Shown in pieces: positions 44,732 to 54,943 of a DNA stretch of 64,000 bases. Location of the stretch: positions 1-64,000 of the forward strand of contig JARLJS010000022.1 of NCBI GenBank assembly GCA_031291075.1. Direction: 5' to 3'. The translations under genes and the position numbers were made by a program. The notes under the pieces are model-generated. The model had not been told where the DNA came from, made no database searches, and saw nothing but the letters and a program-made list of their open reading frames with translations. How positions within the stretch are numbered: position 1 is the first letter of the stretch; each line of letters begins with the position of its first letter. This DNA is from Nevskia sp. Lineage in GTDB: Bacteria; Pseudomonadota; Gammaproteobacteria; Nevskiales; Nevskiaceae.

Positions 44732-46303
44732 CTAAGCTGGGCCCGGCGTGTCCAGCACGGTCCGTATCATCCGGGCCAGGTCCTGCTTGCGATAGGGCTT
44801 GCGCAGCATCGCCCCGGGCGGCAGATCCTGCGCTTCCTGTCCTGGCGCCGCTCCCACGCTGGCATAGCCGGTGGTGAACAGCACTTTCAGCCCCGGCTGC
44901 AGCTGCCGCGCTGCGGCCGCCAGTTCGTAGCCGTTCATGCCCTCCGGCATGCCGATGTCGGTGAACAGCAGGTCGAATCGCTGCCCGGCCTCGAACAGCG
45001 CCAGCGCCGCCGGGCCGTGCTCCGCTGTGCACACCTCGTAGCCCATCTCTCTCAGTTGTACCTCGGCCACCATGCGAAGGTCGGCATTGTCGTCCACCAG
45101 CAGGATCGTCTCGCCGTTGCGGGGCACAGTTTCGGCCGGCAGCGGCGACGGGTCCGCGGTGGCATGCTGCTCCCGCTTGCCGGCCTTGGGCAGATAGAGC
45201 TTGACCGTGGTGCCGGTGCCGACCTCGCTGTAGATCTTGAGGTGTCCGTTGCACTGCCTGGCGAACGAGTAGATCATGCTCAGCCCCAGCCCGGTACCCT
45301 TGCCCTGCTGCTTGGTGGTGAAGAACGGTTCGGTGGCGCGCGCAACCACGTCCGGTGGCATGCCGGTGCCGGTGTCGGTGACCGACAGCACGACATATTC
45401 GCCCGCCAGCACGCCGGGATGCAGCGCGGCATAGTGCTCGTCCAGCTCCACGTTGGCGGTGGCGATCGCCAGCGTTCCCCCTTGCGGCATGGCGTCGCGG
45501 GCGTTGATGGCCAGGTTGATCAGGGCGTCTTCCACGCGCGAAGGGTCGGCTTGCGACAGCCACAGCCCGTTGGCGAGCGTGGTCGAGATGTGAATGCTTT
45601 CGCCCAGGGTGCGCTGCAGCATCGCGACGGTGCTGGGTAAAATGGCATTGAGGTCGATCACTCTCGGGTTCAGCGGTTCCTGGCGGGCGAAGGTGAGCAG
45701 GCGCTTGGTCAGCTCGGCGCCGCGCAGCGCCGCGTTGAGGATGGCGGTGGCCAGTTCCGTCTGGATCGGGTTGCTGCGCAGGGATTCGATCAGCACTTCG
45801 ACGTTGCCGACAATGACGCCGAGCACGTTGTTGAAGTCGTGCGCGATGCCTCCGGTGAGCTTACCGATGGCGTCCATCTTCAACGCATGCAAGAGCTGTT
45901 GCTGCACGGCCTTGCTTTCGGCGCGCGTGCCGGCGTCGCGCAGGCCGCGCTCGATCGCCGGCAGCAGCCGGGTCAGGGCGTTCTTGGCCATGAAATCATG
46001 GGCGCCGGCGCGCATCGCCTCCACCGCCGTTTCCTCGCCTACCGTGCCGGACACGATAAGGAAGGGCAGGTCCAGCTCCGCCTGTCTCACCATGGTCAGC
46101 GCCGCCTTGGCGCTGAAACGCGGCATCGAGTAGTCCGAGACGACCAGGTCCCAGGTCTGCGCGGTGAGGGCGGCGGCCATCGCCTCCGGGGTATCGACCC
46201 GCTGGAACGACAGCGCGTAGTCGCCGCGCCGCAGTTCGCGCAGCAACAGGGCCGCGTCGCTCTCGCTGTCTTCGACGATGAGTACCCGCAGCGGTCGCTT
46301 CAT
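44732..46303 (-). CDS. Hybrid kinase: REC-HisKA-HATPase-REC
   Basis: 523 residues. First receiver with Asp near 57 (LVVSDYSMP), kinase His near 155 (GGIAHDFNNVLG), HATPase N box ALINLAINARDAM and G box GTGLGLSM, C-terminal second receiver with ILLVDDN near 403 and phospho-acceptor Asp in LLFTDIGMPEG. No membrane or PAS sensor domain; the first receiver acts as the input, so it is a relay node. It is the last of four signalling genes in one minus-strand operon (gap of 15 bases to the regulator upstream) that follows the pilus operon. Confidence 0.93.
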   Translation of the reverse strand: MKRPLRVLIVEDSESDAALLLRELRRGDYALSFQRVDTPEAMAAALTAQTWDLVVSDYSMPRFSAKAALTMVRQAELDLPFLIVSGTVGEETAVEAMRAGAHDFMAKNALTRLLPAIERGLRDAGTRAESKAVQQQLLHALKMDAIGKLTGGIAHDFNNVLGVIVGNVEVLIESLRSNPIQTELATAILNAALRGAELTKRLLTFARQEPLNPRVIDLNAILPSTVAMLQRTLGESIHISTTLANGLWLSQADPSRVEDALINLAINARDAMPQGGTLAIATANVELDEHYAALHPGVLAGEYVVLSVTDTGTGMPPDVVARATEPFFTTKQQGKGTGLGLSMIYSFARQCNGHLKIYSEVGTGTTVKLYLPKAGKREQHATADPSPLPAETVPRNGETILLVDDNADLRMVAEVQLREMGYEVCTAEHGPAALALFEAGQRFDLLFTDIGMPEGMNGYELAAAARQLQPGLKVLFTTGYASVGAAPGQEAQDLPPGAMLRKPYRKQDLARMIRTVLDTPGPA

Positions 46304-46318
46304 AAGGGCCTCCGCGGT

Positions 46319-46768
46319 TCAGCCGCCGCGCGGTTCCGGCGGGGGGATGTTCAGCACCAGCCAGTACAGCCCGAGGTTTTGCACGGCTTCGGCGAATTGC
46401 TGGAAGTCCACCGGCTTGCGCACGTAGCTGTTGGCGCCGAGCAGGTAGCCTCGCATGCGGTCCTGCTCCTCGACGGAGGAGGTCAGGATCACCACCGGCA
46501 GCAGCCGGGTGCGGTCGTCGGCGCGGATGCGCTTGAGCACGTCCAAGCCGTCGATCTTCGGCAGGTTCAGATCCAGCAGGATGAGCTGCGGCAGGGCTTT
46601 CAGGTAGGCGCCGTCGGCGGGCGCCCTGCCGAACAGGTATTCCAGCGCCTCGGCCCCGTCACGTACCACCGCCACTTCGTTGCGGATGTTGCCCTTGCGC
46701 AGCGCCCGCAGCGTCAGCGTCTCGTCCATCGCGTTGTCCTCCACTAGCAGGATGGTGGTTTCGTTCAT
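46319..46768 (-). CDS. Rcp1-like single-domain response regulator
   Basis: 149 residues, receiver domain only. Acidic pocket near 10-11 (LLVEDN), phospho-acceptor Asp near 66 (LLDLNLP), switch Thr/Ser and Lys in SYVRKPVD. This type is the usual phosphate acceptor of PAS or phytochrome-type kinases. The start overlaps the kinase stop upstream by four bases (ATGA), so the pair is translationally coupled. Confidence 0.93.
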   Translation of the reverse strand: MNETTILLVEDNAMDETLTLRALRKGNIRNEVAVVRDGAEALEYLFGRAPADGAYLKALPQLILLDLNLPKIDGLDVLKRIRADDRTRLLPVVILTSSVEEQDRMRGYLLGANSYVRKPVDFQQFAEAVQNLGLYWLVLNIPPPEPRGG

Positions 46769-48045
46769 GCTGGCGGTTCTCCTGCAGCTTGCTCCACGGC
46801 GGGGCTGAGGGTGAAATGGAACTCCGCGCCGCGATCGACCCGGCCCTCGGCCCAGATGCGGCCGCCGTGACGGTGCACGATACGCTGCACGGTGGCCAGG
46901 CCGACGCCGGTGCCCTCGAACTGCTCGGCCGCGTGCAGGCGCTGGAACACGCCGAACAGCTTGGCCGAGTAGGCCATGTCGAAGCCGGCGCCGTTGTCGC
47001 GGACGACAAATGCACTGGCGCCGCCGGCGTCGGCGTAACTGGACACCTCGATGCGCGCGGGCTGTCTCGTCCGCGTGAACTTGAAAGCGTTGCCCAGCAG
47101 GTTCTCGAAAGCCACCTTGAGCAGGCGTGGATCGGCGCTGGCGCGGAGGCCTTCGGCGATCAGCCATTCGACCGGGCGCTGCGGCGCCTGGCGCTGCAGC
47201 GCTTCCGCTACGGCGCGTGCGATCTGCGTCAGATCGACCGGCTCCCGGTGCAGCTCGCTGCGGGTGATGCGCGACAGGTTGAGCAGGTCGTCGATCAGCA
47301 GCCCCATCTGCTGCGCCGCCTGTCGCAGGTGACGCAGATAGACTTTGCCCTGCTCGTCGAGCAGGGGTGTGTAGTCCTCCAGCAGCGCCAGGCTGAAACC
47401 GTCGATGCCGCGCAGCGGCGCGCGCAGGTCGTGCGCCACCGAGTAGCTGAACGCGTCGAGCTCGCGGTTGGCCGCCTCGGTGGCGAGGCGGCGCAGCTCC
47501 AGCTCCTCCAGCGCCGCCTTGAGCTGCCGGTTGACGTCCTTGAGCTCGTCGGCCCGCCGCCTCACCTCAGCCTCCATCCGGTCGTTGCGCCGCCGCTCGG
47601 AGCCGGCGGGGCTGCGCGAGCGGATGAACTCGGTGATGTCCTCGACGTGATGGATGATGAAGGCGACGCCGCCATCGGCGCCGATGACCGGCGTGTTGAC
47701 CGGGCTCCAGTAACGTTCCTCGAACCCTTCGGCGTCGCGTCGTGGGATATCGTATTTCTGCACGCCCATGACATCCTGCACGCGCTGGTGCAGGACCCTC
47801 GCCAGGGAAGCGCGCAGGTCGCCCGGGCCGCGCACCACGGGTTCCTCCGGGTTGTCCGGAAACACTTCGAACAGCGGGCGGCCCACGATGTCGTGCCGGG
47901 ATGTTCCGGTGACGGACAGGTACAGGTCGTTCACCGCGGCGATGGTGAACACCGGGTCGGTATGCAGCAGCAGGTAGGGGTGCGGTGCCGCTTCGAAGAT
48001 CGACCGGAAATCCGCTTCCGCCACCTCGCCAATCGCGGCGGCCAT
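46765..48045 (-). CDS. PAS-containing sensor histidine kinase
   Basis: 426 residues, cytoplasmic. PAS domain at about 12-140, coiled coil at 150-190 ([25 protein letters not shown] region), HisKA with His near 205 ([11 protein letters not shown]), HATPase with N-box [10 protein letters not shown] and G-box [11 protein letters not shown]. It resembles phytochrome-type kinases paired with Rcp1 regulators but has no GAF-PHY module. It probably phosphorylates the next regulator (46319). Confidence 0.94.
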   Translation of the reverse strand: MAAAIGEVAEADFRSIFEAAPHPYLLLHTDPVFTIAAVNDLYLSVTGTSRHDIVGRPLFEVFPDNPEEPVVRGPGDLRASLARVLHQRVQDVMGVQKYDIPRRDAEGFEERYWSPVNTPVIGADGGVAFIIHHVEDITEFIRSRSPAGSERRRNDRMEAEVRRRADELKDVNRQLKAALEELELRRLATEAANRELDAFSYSVAHDLRAPLRGIDGFSLALLEDYTPLLDEQGKVYLRHLRQAAQQMGLLIDDLLNLSRITRSELHREPVDLTQIARAVAEALQRQAPQRPVEWLIAEGLRASADPRLLKVAFENLLGNAFKFTRTRQPARIEVSSYADAGGASAFVVRDNGAGFDMAYSAKLFGVFQRLHAAEQFEGTGVGLATVQRIVHRHGGRIWAEGRVDRGAEFHFTLSPAVEQAAGEPPA

Positions 48046-48052
48046 GGCTGTT

Positions 48053-49303
48053 TCAGCGGAAACGGATCACGCTTTGCGCGTCGTTGGCGGGTTCGCGGCG
48101 CTGCTGCACCCAGTCCAGCATGTCCACGAACGGCAACGGCCGGCTGAAGTAGTAGCCCTGCAGGCCGGTGGCGCCGAGCTGGGTCAGCAGGGTGGCCGTC
48201 GGCTCGGTCTCAACGCCCTCGGCCACCGTTTCCAGGCCGATGCTGCGCGCCAGCTCGATCACCGATTTGACGATGGCGAAGGAGTCGGCCGAGCCGAGCG
48301 CATCGCCGACAAAGGACTTGTCGATCTTGAGTTCCGAGAACGGCATCTGGCGCAGCGCCTTGAGTGAGGAGAAGCCGATGCCGAAATCGTCCATCGCGAG
48401 CTGGAACCCCTTCAGGCGCAGCCGGGTCAGGATGTCGATCATCGCGCCGCTGTTACCCATCGCGACGCTTTCGGTCACCTCCAGGCAGATACCGTCGATG
48501 GGGATGCCGGAAGCGTTGATGAGCTGCACCAGGCGGTCGGGAAAATCCAGACCGTGCAGGTTGACGCCGGAGATGTTGACCGAGATCGGGATCGGGCAGC
48601 CCATCGCACTGAGCCGTGCGTGCTGCCATACGGCGGTTTCGAACACCCACATGGTGAGGCGGTCGATGACCGCCTCGTCCTCCTCGGCGATGCGCACGAA
48701 GCGGTCGGGCGCCACCAGGCCGAGCTTGGGATGGCGCCAGCGCAGCAGCGCTTCGAGACGCGTCACCACGCGTGTGGCCGACGACAGGATCGGTTGCAGG
48801 TGCAGTTCCATTTCCCCGCCCTCGATCGCCTGCATTACCGCGGCCGGGCTGAACTGGCCGTCGCTGTCCGCGGGATTCTCCAGCGCGTCCGGCACGGAGG
48901 CGCTGGACGCGGTTTGCCCCAGAGATTGCTCGATCGCTTCCAGCACTTCGCGGATCCGCGCCACGCGGATCGGCTTGGTCAGGGTGGCGATCACCGCCAG
49001 CCCCAGCGATTCCCCGACCTGGCGGGCCGATGCCAGCACCCGGGCGTCGAAGCCGCTGATGAGCGCGATGCTGCCGGTGAAACCCTGGCGGTTGAGAAAG
49101 CGCAGCTGTTCCACGCCGTCGCTGCTGCCGCCGAGCTGCAGGTCGAGGACGATGGCGTCCGGCGCGCGCGTCCGGAAATGCGCCTGGAACTCGCCGGAAG
49201 TCCCGGACGTTTCCACCGTCCAGCCACGGTCCCGCGCAACCATGCCGATGTAGGTCGACATGCCCAGCTCGTCATCCAGTATGAGCAGGTGCATGTCAGG
49301 CAC
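48053..49303 (-). CDS. REC-EAL response regulator, c-di-GMP phosphodiesterase type
   Basis: 416 residues. N-terminal receiver with Asp near 54 (IVLDLQLGG) and Lys in LTKPIRV, then EAL domain with the signature EALLRWRHP near 184, the metal-binding Asn/Glu in SVNISG and ICLEVTES, the Asp pair in MDDFGIG, Lys in ELKIDKS and the Glu in VAEGVE. All catalytic residues visible in active phosphodiesterases are present, so c-di-GMP hydrolysis is likely. It is the first gene of a four-gene signalling operon that lies 290 bases downstream of the pilus operon. The start is GTG 49303, with ATG 49294 as alternative. Confidence 0.93.
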   Translation of the reverse strand: MPDMHLLILDDELGMSTYIGMVARDRGWTVETSGTSGEFQAHFRTRAPDAIVLDLQLGGSSDGVEQLRFLNRQGFTGSIALISGFDARVLASARQVGESLGLAVIATLTKPIRVARIREVLEAIEQSLGQTASSASVPDALENPADSDGQFSPAAVMQAIEGGEMELHLQPILSSATRVVTRLEALLRWRHPKLGLVAPDRFVRIAEEDEAVIDRLTMWVFETAVWQHARLSAMGCPIPISVNISGVNLHGLDFPDRLVQLINASGIPIDGICLEVTESVAMGNSGAMIDILTRLRLKGFQLAMDDFGIGFSSLKALRQMPFSELKIDKSFVGDALGSADSFAIVKSVIELARSIGLETVAEGVETEPTATLLTQLGATGLQGYYFSRPLPFVDMLDWVQQRREPANDAQSVIRFR

Positions 49304-49593
49304 TATAGCCCCGGTAGCAGGATTTGTTGAGTATCACCTTCGTATCTCCGATTAGTGGCCGCCGGGCGGCCGCGGATCGCCGCGGTGATTGCGCGAAGGT
49401 ACGGTGACGGTTTGGAACGGCCGCCTTCGCGTCGTGTGGGACAGGCGATTCCCCTGATAATCCCGGCGTATCCTTTAGGCCTGCCCTATAGCCAGCATGT
49501 TGGCGCGTCCGCGCTCAAAAGACCGCCAAGTGCGTCACACTTCGCCGCGAGCGGCGGTTGCGAAGAGCTAAGCGGACAAGGAGCCGCAGCCGG
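49304..49593. promoter_or_regulatory. Intergenic region between pilus and signalling operons
   Basis: About 290 bases with no gene. It must contain the promoter of the EAL operon (minus strand). The sequence CTTCGCCGCGAGCGGCGGTT near 49543-49562 can form a stem-loop after the csuE stop and may end the pilus transcript, but it lacks a U-run. I see no consensus promoter good enough to place. Confidence 0.4.
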
Positions 49594-50652
49594 TCAATAG
49601 GTCACGGTGACGGTGATCGTGTCGCTGTAGGTCCCGGGCTTCGGCGTGGTCTGCGCCTGGACGCGGCCGTAGACAGTGTAGTTCTGGCCACTGCCGTTGC
49701 CGGTACCGCTGGCCGTGCCGGTTCCGGAAGTGCCGTCGCCCCACACCGTGGCGTAGCTGGATCCCGTATAGAGCTCGTAGTGCACCACGGCGCCGCCGCT
49801 ACCCGCCATCTGCCGGTCGGTGAGGCTGGCGCCGCTGGTAGTTCCCTGGCTGAGGGCGATGGTGTAGTTGTCGCTCTCGGTGCAGGTGGCGGTGATGGTG
49901 CCGTTGGCGGTCACCGGGCCGGTCAGCACGCCGACGCTGCCGCCGAAATTGATGGTGGTGGCGGACACCAGGCAGTCGTTGACCACGCTGGCGGTGGAGT
50001 TGAAGGCGAACGTGCCGCCCGAGTTGTTGGTTCCGGAGGTGCAGGGGGTCGGGGTGCCCGGCAGGAAGAACAGCGAATACGAGAAGTTGTAGCTGACGGC
50101 AGTCTCGCTGCCGCCGAAGCCCTGCAGGTAAGAGCCGGACGGCGCGGTTGTGTTCTGGCTCGACTGCAGGTAGCCGTAGATCGGTACCGTGACCTGCGTC
50201 ACGCCGCCCAGGATCAGGCTGCTGACCGTCATGTTGACGACCAGCGGGTAAGGCGGTTCGCTGTAGTGGCTGCCCCAGATGGTGGTATGTGCAGAGTCCT
50301 GGTAAAGGTTGTAGTTCAGCGTATTGGCCCCGCTGCTCATCACCCGCCCCGGGGCGGCGCCGCCGATATCCAGGCATATGGAGAAATTGGCCGAGCCGGT
50401 GACCAGGAACGCCAGGCTGCAGGTCACCGTGATGCTGCTGCTGGTCGAGTAGTTGCTTCCGCCCACCGGATCCACGTTGCCGAAGGCGATGGTCGGGGAG
50501 GTCGCGCTACAGCCCTGGATCTGGGCCCTGACCGGCGCGCTGCACAGCAGCAGGGCCGCAAGGCCCAGCAGCGCCGGCAGGCGCAGCGGCGCGACGAAGC
50601 GGGGCAGGCCGGGGCCCGGCGCGGCACCGGATTCCAAATTGATACGGCTCAT
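49594..50652 (-). CDS. csuE: CsuE-like tip protein with two SCPU domains
   Basis: 352 residues. Signal peptide to about residue 43 (LLGLAALLLCSAPVRA), then two spore-coat-protein-U domains (about 45-190 and 215-352). Each contains the Ser/Thr/Gly-rich beta sandwich with paired Cys (TVTCSLAF, DCLVSATTINFGGSVG and TATCTESDN) and the conserved WGD/TVYGR region. The last residues are strand-like (TITVTVTY). It is the last gene of the Csu-like operon and probably the tip adhesin. A clean GGGAGA ribosome site supports the ATG. Confidence 0.9.
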   Translation of the reverse strand: MSRINLESGAAPGPGLPRFVAPLRLPALLGLAALLLCSAPVRAQIQGCSATSPTIAFGNVDPVGGSNYSTSSSITVTCSLAFLVTGSANFSICLDIGGAAPGRVMSSGANTLNYNLYQDSAHTTIWGSHYSEPPYPLVVNMTVSSLILGGVTQVTVPIYGYLQSSQNTTAPSGSYLQGFGGSETAVSYNFSYSLFFLPGTPTPCTSGTNNSGGTFAFNSTASVVNDCLVSATTINFGGSVGVLTGPVTANGTITATCTESDNYTIALSQGTTSGASLTDRQMAGSGGAVVHYELYTGSSYATVWGDGTSGTGTASGTGNGSGQNYTVYGRVQAQTTPKPGTYSDTITVTVTY

Positions 50653-50791
50653 GACGCAATCTCCCGTATGACACCAAGGTAGCGCCGCATGCGCCCGCCG
50701 GCGCAGCTGACGCGGCGCAGCGGTATGCCCGGACCGACATTAGGACCCTCCAGGCGGTTCCAGGCATAGGGCTGTTGCATGAAGGTCGGCC

Positions 50792-53350
50792 TCATTTGGG
50801 CGCGCAGACCACGGGGCCGATGGTCGGCAGCGTGTTGCTGTTGGCGGGCGGGTGGTAATCGAACTCGGCGGAACAGCTCAGGTGCGCGCCGGGACCATTG
50901 TTGCGGGCCGCGAGGTGATTGTGCGCCTGCAGGTCCTCGATGAACGCCTGGCCGTCGTAGCCGACCACGAAGTCCTGGCCGGACTCGGTGTCCCTCACCA
51001 GTGTGCCGCTCGGCAATGGTGCGCCACTGCGGTCCACCAGGATCACGGTCGCCGCCGTGTAGTGGCGGATGGCGAAGTGGACGAGCACGCCGGCCTGGCT
51101 GCGTGGCGTGATGTCCAGCTTGTTCACCGGGATGCTGGCGTCCGCCGGCAGCACCAGGCTGTCGATCTCCAGGTGGTTGTGCTGGTAGGAGTTCAGGTCC
51201 GGGATGAGCAGGTGTCCGCTGCGGTCGGTGTTGCCCATCACCCGGTTCTCGTTCAGCACCGGGATGCCGGTGACGCCGTCCGTCGAGACCAGGGCGAAGC
51301 TGTCGTAGATATGGCGGGAAGGCTCGAACACGCGGTCCATGAACACCAGCCCGCCGTTGCCTTCCAGCGACAGCAACGTCTGGTCGCCGGCCTTCTGGGC
51401 GGAACCGGTGAATTCGCCGTATCGCCCCAGGTAGCCGGCGCGTGCCAGCCGGGTGTAGTTGCTGCTGCCCTCGTTGTCCTGCAGGCCCCATTCCCAGCCG
51501 CCGTTGTAGTCAGCCGACTTGACCACGTTGCCGCCGTAGTTGGTCTGCCCTGAGCTGCGGCCGCCGTTGACGAAGCCGACCACGCGACTGCCGAAGTTGA
51601 TCGACAGGCCAAGCCAGAAGCCGTAGCCATGGCTGCTGTCGAAGTCCCGGTAGGCGTTGCCGAACAGGCTGCACCAGCTGATCACCTGCGCGGTATAGGA
51701 GAACGAAGCGATGCGCGACACGGGGTTGTTGTTGACCGTCGTCGTGTTGGTGATCAGGATCGGAGCGCCCGGCTGATTGACAGTCGGCGTGGACAGCGGA
51801 ACCGGCAGCAGGGGATTCTCGGTATGGATGTAGCTGACACCGATGCTCTGCGTGCGCAGGATCGGCATCGACAAGTTGACCTGGTCGAAGATGCGTGGCG
51901 GCGGCGCTCCGCCGATCGTCGCCAGGTCGCGGTATTCGTGCAGGGTGCGGGTGGTCTGGGCCACGAAGCTGATGTGCGGCAGGATCAGCTGGTAGCCCAG
52001 GCTGGCCTGGTTGCCGGCGCTGGTGCCCACGCTGCCCGCGACGGCGGCGTTGACCACCCCCCACTGGCCCAGCCGCAGCAGCGCGCCCTCGCCCGCGTTG
52101 TACAGGCCGGCGGTGGCCTCGCCGTGGCCCTCGAAGGTGAAGGCGTCGGACCAGCCGTAGCGGTAGGTGTAATTGAAGCTGGGCGTTTCGCCGTAATCGA
52201 ACGACTTGAGGCCGTAGTTGCGGCGCAGGAAGCCGCCCTCGAAGGAATAGCTCGACAGGCCGCTGGCGACCATGCGGTTGTCGATGTAGATGGGCACGGT
52301 GGTGCTGACCTGGCGGCCGAGCGCGTCGCGCACCACCAGTTGCGCCTGCCCCGCGCCGGTAAGCGCCACCGGGTTGTTGATCACGAACGGGCCGGTGGGC
52401 ACCTCGCTGCTGAACTGGCGCACGTTGTTGATGTACAGGTCCACGGCCGAGGGCACCGCCGCGCTGCCCGACAGTGTCGGCACCGGAAAGGTGATCAGGT
52501 CCGGCCGCAACGAGAAGTTACGGCGGAACTGGAAGCCGCCCATGCGCACCGACCGCGACCAGCTCAGTGACGAGGAGATGGCATCGCCGGCCTGGGCGGT
52601 GGTAAGCGCCTGCGGGTCGTCGTAGTGCCAGGCGCTGTCCAGGCGGGTATAGGGATCGAGGGCGCCGCCAGCGCGAATCACGCCGGTGTTGTCGAAGATG
52701 CCGAGCGGGTTGAACAGACGCGCCTCGTTCAACATGCTGAACGAGGTCTCGGTGCGATGGCCACCCTCCAGGAACGCGTCGTAGTTGAGGACCAGACCGG
52801 TATCGGCAGCGGCGGCGGGCGGGTGGCCCGAACGCGCCCCGATCAGGTTCGGCTCGATCAGCTGGTTGGTGACCGTCAGGTCGATGGATTGCCGCGCGGC
52901 GTCGTAGCGGTATTGCAGGCCTGGAACCTGGTCCAGGGGCAACAGGCCGGCTTCGCCGGCCGAGGCGCGGTCCAGGCGGATGCGCTTCAGCTCCGGCAGA
53001 TCCTTCAGTTCCTCGGTCTTGAGCCCGATCTGCTTGAGGTCCTCCACGTCGGCGAACAGGCGCCCGTCCTTCAGGTAGAACGGTGCCACCGTCTGTGTCG
53101 GTTGGCCGTTGAGGGTGACTTCGAGGTACAGCGGCGTGGAGAATGCGGGGTTGGGCGCCCCAGGGGGCTGCGCCGGCGTCGGCGGCGTGGGTGGCTTGCC
53201 GAGGTCCAGGGCCGAGGGGCTGGCTGCCCATGCCGCGTGCAGCGCCATCATCCCGGCTGAGGCTGCGGTTGCCAGGGCCGGGCGATAGCGGATCCCGGGC
53301 GCGGCGGTCGGGACCCGCGGACCGCGGCGCGGTGGATATTTCAGGCTCAT
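50792..53350 (-). CDS. csuD: Csu-type fimbrial outer-membrane usher
   Basis: 852 residues. A signal peptide (about 1-42) and the usher domains follow: N-terminal domain (FSTPLYLEVTLNGQPT), the 24-strand barrel with plug, and C-terminal domains with DRSGAPLPSGTLVRD and GYDGQAFIED. Ushers thread chaperone-bound pilins through the outer membrane and catalyse strand exchange. The CUP-archaic subtype is shown by its SCPU neighbours. The start ATG 53350 has no good ribosome site. It is separated by 161 bases from the chaperone gene upstream. Confidence 0.94.
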   Translation of the reverse strand: MSLKYPPRRGPRVPTAAPGIRYRPALATAASAGMMALHAAWAASPSALDLGKPPTPPTPAQPPGAPNPAFSTPLYLEVTLNGQPTQTVAPFYLKDGRLFADVEDLKQIGLKTEELKDLPELKRIRLDRASAGEAGLLPLDQVPGLQYRYDAARQSIDLTVTNQLIEPNLIGARSGHPPAAAADTGLVLNYDAFLEGGHRTETSFSMLNEARLFNPLGIFDNTGVIRAGGALDPYTRLDSAWHYDDPQALTTAQAGDAISSSLSWSRSVRMGGFQFRRNFSLRPDLITFPVPTLSGSAAVPSAVDLYINNVRQFSSEVPTGPFVINNPVALTGAGQAQLVVRDALGRQVSTTVPIYIDNRMVASGLSSYSFEGGFLRRNYGLKSFDYGETPSFNYTYRYGWSDAFTFEGHGEATAGLYNAGEGALLRLGQWGVVNAAVAGSVGTSAGNQASLGYQLILPHISFVAQTTRTLHEYRDLATIGGAPPPRIFDQVNLSMPILRTQSIGVSYIHTENPLLPVPLSTPTVNQPGAPILITNTTTVNNNPVSRIASFSYTAQVISWCSLFGNAYRDFDSSHGYGFWLGLSINFGSRVVGFVNGGRSSGQTNYGGNVVKSADYNGGWEWGLQDNEGSSNYTRLARAGYLGRYGEFTGSAQKAGDQTLLSLEGNGGLVFMDRVFEPSRHIYDSFALVSTDGVTGIPVLNENRVMGNTDRSGHLLIPDLNSYQHNHLEIDSLVLPADASIPVNKLDITPRSQAGVLVHFAIRHYTAATVILVDRSGAPLPSGTLVRDTESGQDFVVGYDGQAFIEDLQAHNHLAARNNGPGAHLSCSAEFDYHPPANSNTLPTIGPVVCAPK

Positions 53351-53511
53351 GATCGGTTTATTGTTGGGGCCTGTTGCCGCGCTTTGCCTGGCAGCGTGCG
53401 TCCTGTCCCGGCGACCCGCCTCGCTTATGCGCGGTCGCACTTCCCTGTCCTCGCTCCTGCCTGGGCCTGGGTGCGTTCTGGTGCTCCGTTTGTGGTTGGC
53501 GTAGTCGTCGG

Positions 53512-54327
53512 TTAGTGGCTGCCTTCCACGCCGACCGGTGCCGGCGGCCAGGGGCTGGTATTGACCGTCGCCTGCACCTTCACGCCGGCGGCGCCGAACT
53601 TGGCCGGAAACTTCTCCGGCAGGCGCCACTCGCGGCCATTGCCGGCCAGGGCGTAGCCGAGCAGGCCGGCCGATACCTCGAAGCTGTCGCCGTCAGGCGC
53701 GGTGAGCTTGACCGCGCTGAGCTGCGCATGCGTGGCGCCATGGTTGGCCGCGGCGATGAACCAGCTGCCGTCGCGCTGGCGCAGGGTCCAGTCCAGCTTC
53801 GGCTCGGCCGGCGCCCCGCCCATCGGCACGAACACCGGGATCGAATAGCGCAAGCGGAAGTTCACGCCGCCGGTGACCTCGGACGGGGTGGTGCCGCTCT
53901 GCGGCGGGGGCAGCTCGTCGATCAGCAGGCGGTAGGTCAGTTCGTGGTCGGCCGGCTCACGGTTGAGCCGCACCACGCGTACCAGCTGCTCGGCCTGCGG
54001 CGCGATCACCACCATCGGCGGGCTGGCCACCAGCGCCTTGTCGGCCGGCTGCAGCGTATCGTCCTTGCCGTCCTGGCCCCAGGTGAACACCCGCACCTGG
54101 CCGGTCAGGGGAGCGTCTCCGGTATTGTGCAGGGTGATGCCGAGGGCCGGCTGGCCGGCCTGGAATACCAGCGTCACCGGCGAAACCTGCAGCGACGCGG
54201 CACCAGCCGGCGCGCCCAGCAGGGCCATCGCCAAGCCTAGCCAGCGTGCCCGGCTGCGGCGTCGGCCGCGCCCCGCAAGCGGGCGTGCGCGCGGCGCCGG
54301 CTCTCTTGCCCCATGCGAGTCATTCAT
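53512..54327 (-). CDS. csuC: Csu-type periplasmic pilus chaperone
   Basis: 271 residues, two immunoglobulin-like domains. An Arg-rich, 20-residue n-region precedes the hydrophobic signal core (LGLAMALLGAPAGA). The N-terminal domain has VSPVTLVFQAGQPALGITLHN, and the alternating hydrophobic G1 strand that donates to pilins is in QLVRVVRLNR. It captures SCPU pilins in the periplasm. ATG at 54327 with GGGGG upstream. Confidence 0.92.
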   Translation of the reverse strand: MNDSHGAREPAPRARPLAGRGRRRSRARWLGLAMALLGAPAGAASLQVSPVTLVFQAGQPALGITLHNTGDAPLTGQVRVFTWGQDGKDDTLQPADKALVASPPMVVIAPQAEQLVRVVRLNREPADHELTYRLLIDELPPPQSGTTPSEVTGGVNFRLRYSIPVFVPMGGAPAEPKLDWTLRQRDGSWFIAAANHGATHAQLSAVKLTAPDGDSFEVSAGLLGYALAGNGREWRLPEKFPAKFGAAGVKVQATVNTSPWPPAPVGVEGSH

Positions 54328-54343
54328 GCCTACACCCCCGGAT

Positions 54344-54910
54344 TCAGAAGGTCAGCGAAGCAGTAATAATTGAACTATAGCTGTCTGCGTTCGGCCTTTC
54401 CTGCGGAAGTATACGGCCATAGACCGTAAAGGTCTGGACCACCCCCGTTCCGATCCCGCTCACGTTGCCGGCGACGCCGGAGGCGTCCCCCCAGACGGTG
54501 GAGTAGGAGGGGTCCAGGTAGAGTTGGTACTGCAGCCTGTCGGTGTTGGCCGGGTCTCCGGCGGCCGCGAGCCGCCGGTCGATGGTGGAGTCCGGCACGT
54601 TGCCCTTGTCCAGGGACAGGGTGAAACGGGTGTTCTTGGAACAGCTCACGGTCAGGTGCGTCACCTGCAGCGAAGGTGCCACCTGGGGTTTGGCGCCGCC
54701 GACGGCATGTGCGCGGGCGTGCCCGAAGTCGAGGTCGGTCGCGCTGGACAGCAGGCAGTCGTTGTCGACGATCACGGACACCACGAACGTCGCCGTGCGG
54801 GTGGTTGTCCCTGCGGGCGGCACGGCGGTTTGTGCGCTCGCAGCAAGACACAGCAGTCCCGCACCCAGGCCGGAAGCGATAGCAAGGGTGCGGGACGTGC
54901 CTCTAGTCAT
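54344..54910 (-). CDS. csuB: SCPU-domain pilin (CsuB-like)
   Basis: 188 residues with signal peptide to about 26 (LLCLAASA). SCPU fold: ATFVVSVIVDNDCLLSSATDLDF, SCSKNTRFTLSLDKG, QYQLYLDPSYSTVWGD, ending TVYGRILPQ and a Tyr-Ser strand. Paired Cys at about 51 and 90. Same layout as the other two small pilins but more charged. By position (third of the series) it matches csuB. It is 16 bases from the chaperone gene. Confidence 0.88.
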   Translation of the reverse strand: MTRGTSRTLAIASGLGAGLLCLAASAQTAVPPAGTTTRTATFVVSVIVDNDCLLSSATDLDFGHARAHAVGGAKPQVAPSLQVTHLTVSCSKNTRFTLSLDKGNVPDSTIDRRLAAAGDPANTDRLQYQLYLDPSYSTVWGDASGVAGNVSGIGTGVVQTFTVYGRILPQERPNADSYSSIITASLTF

Positions 54911-54943
54911 CGACGATAGATCGGGTGCTCGCGGCTGCAGGGG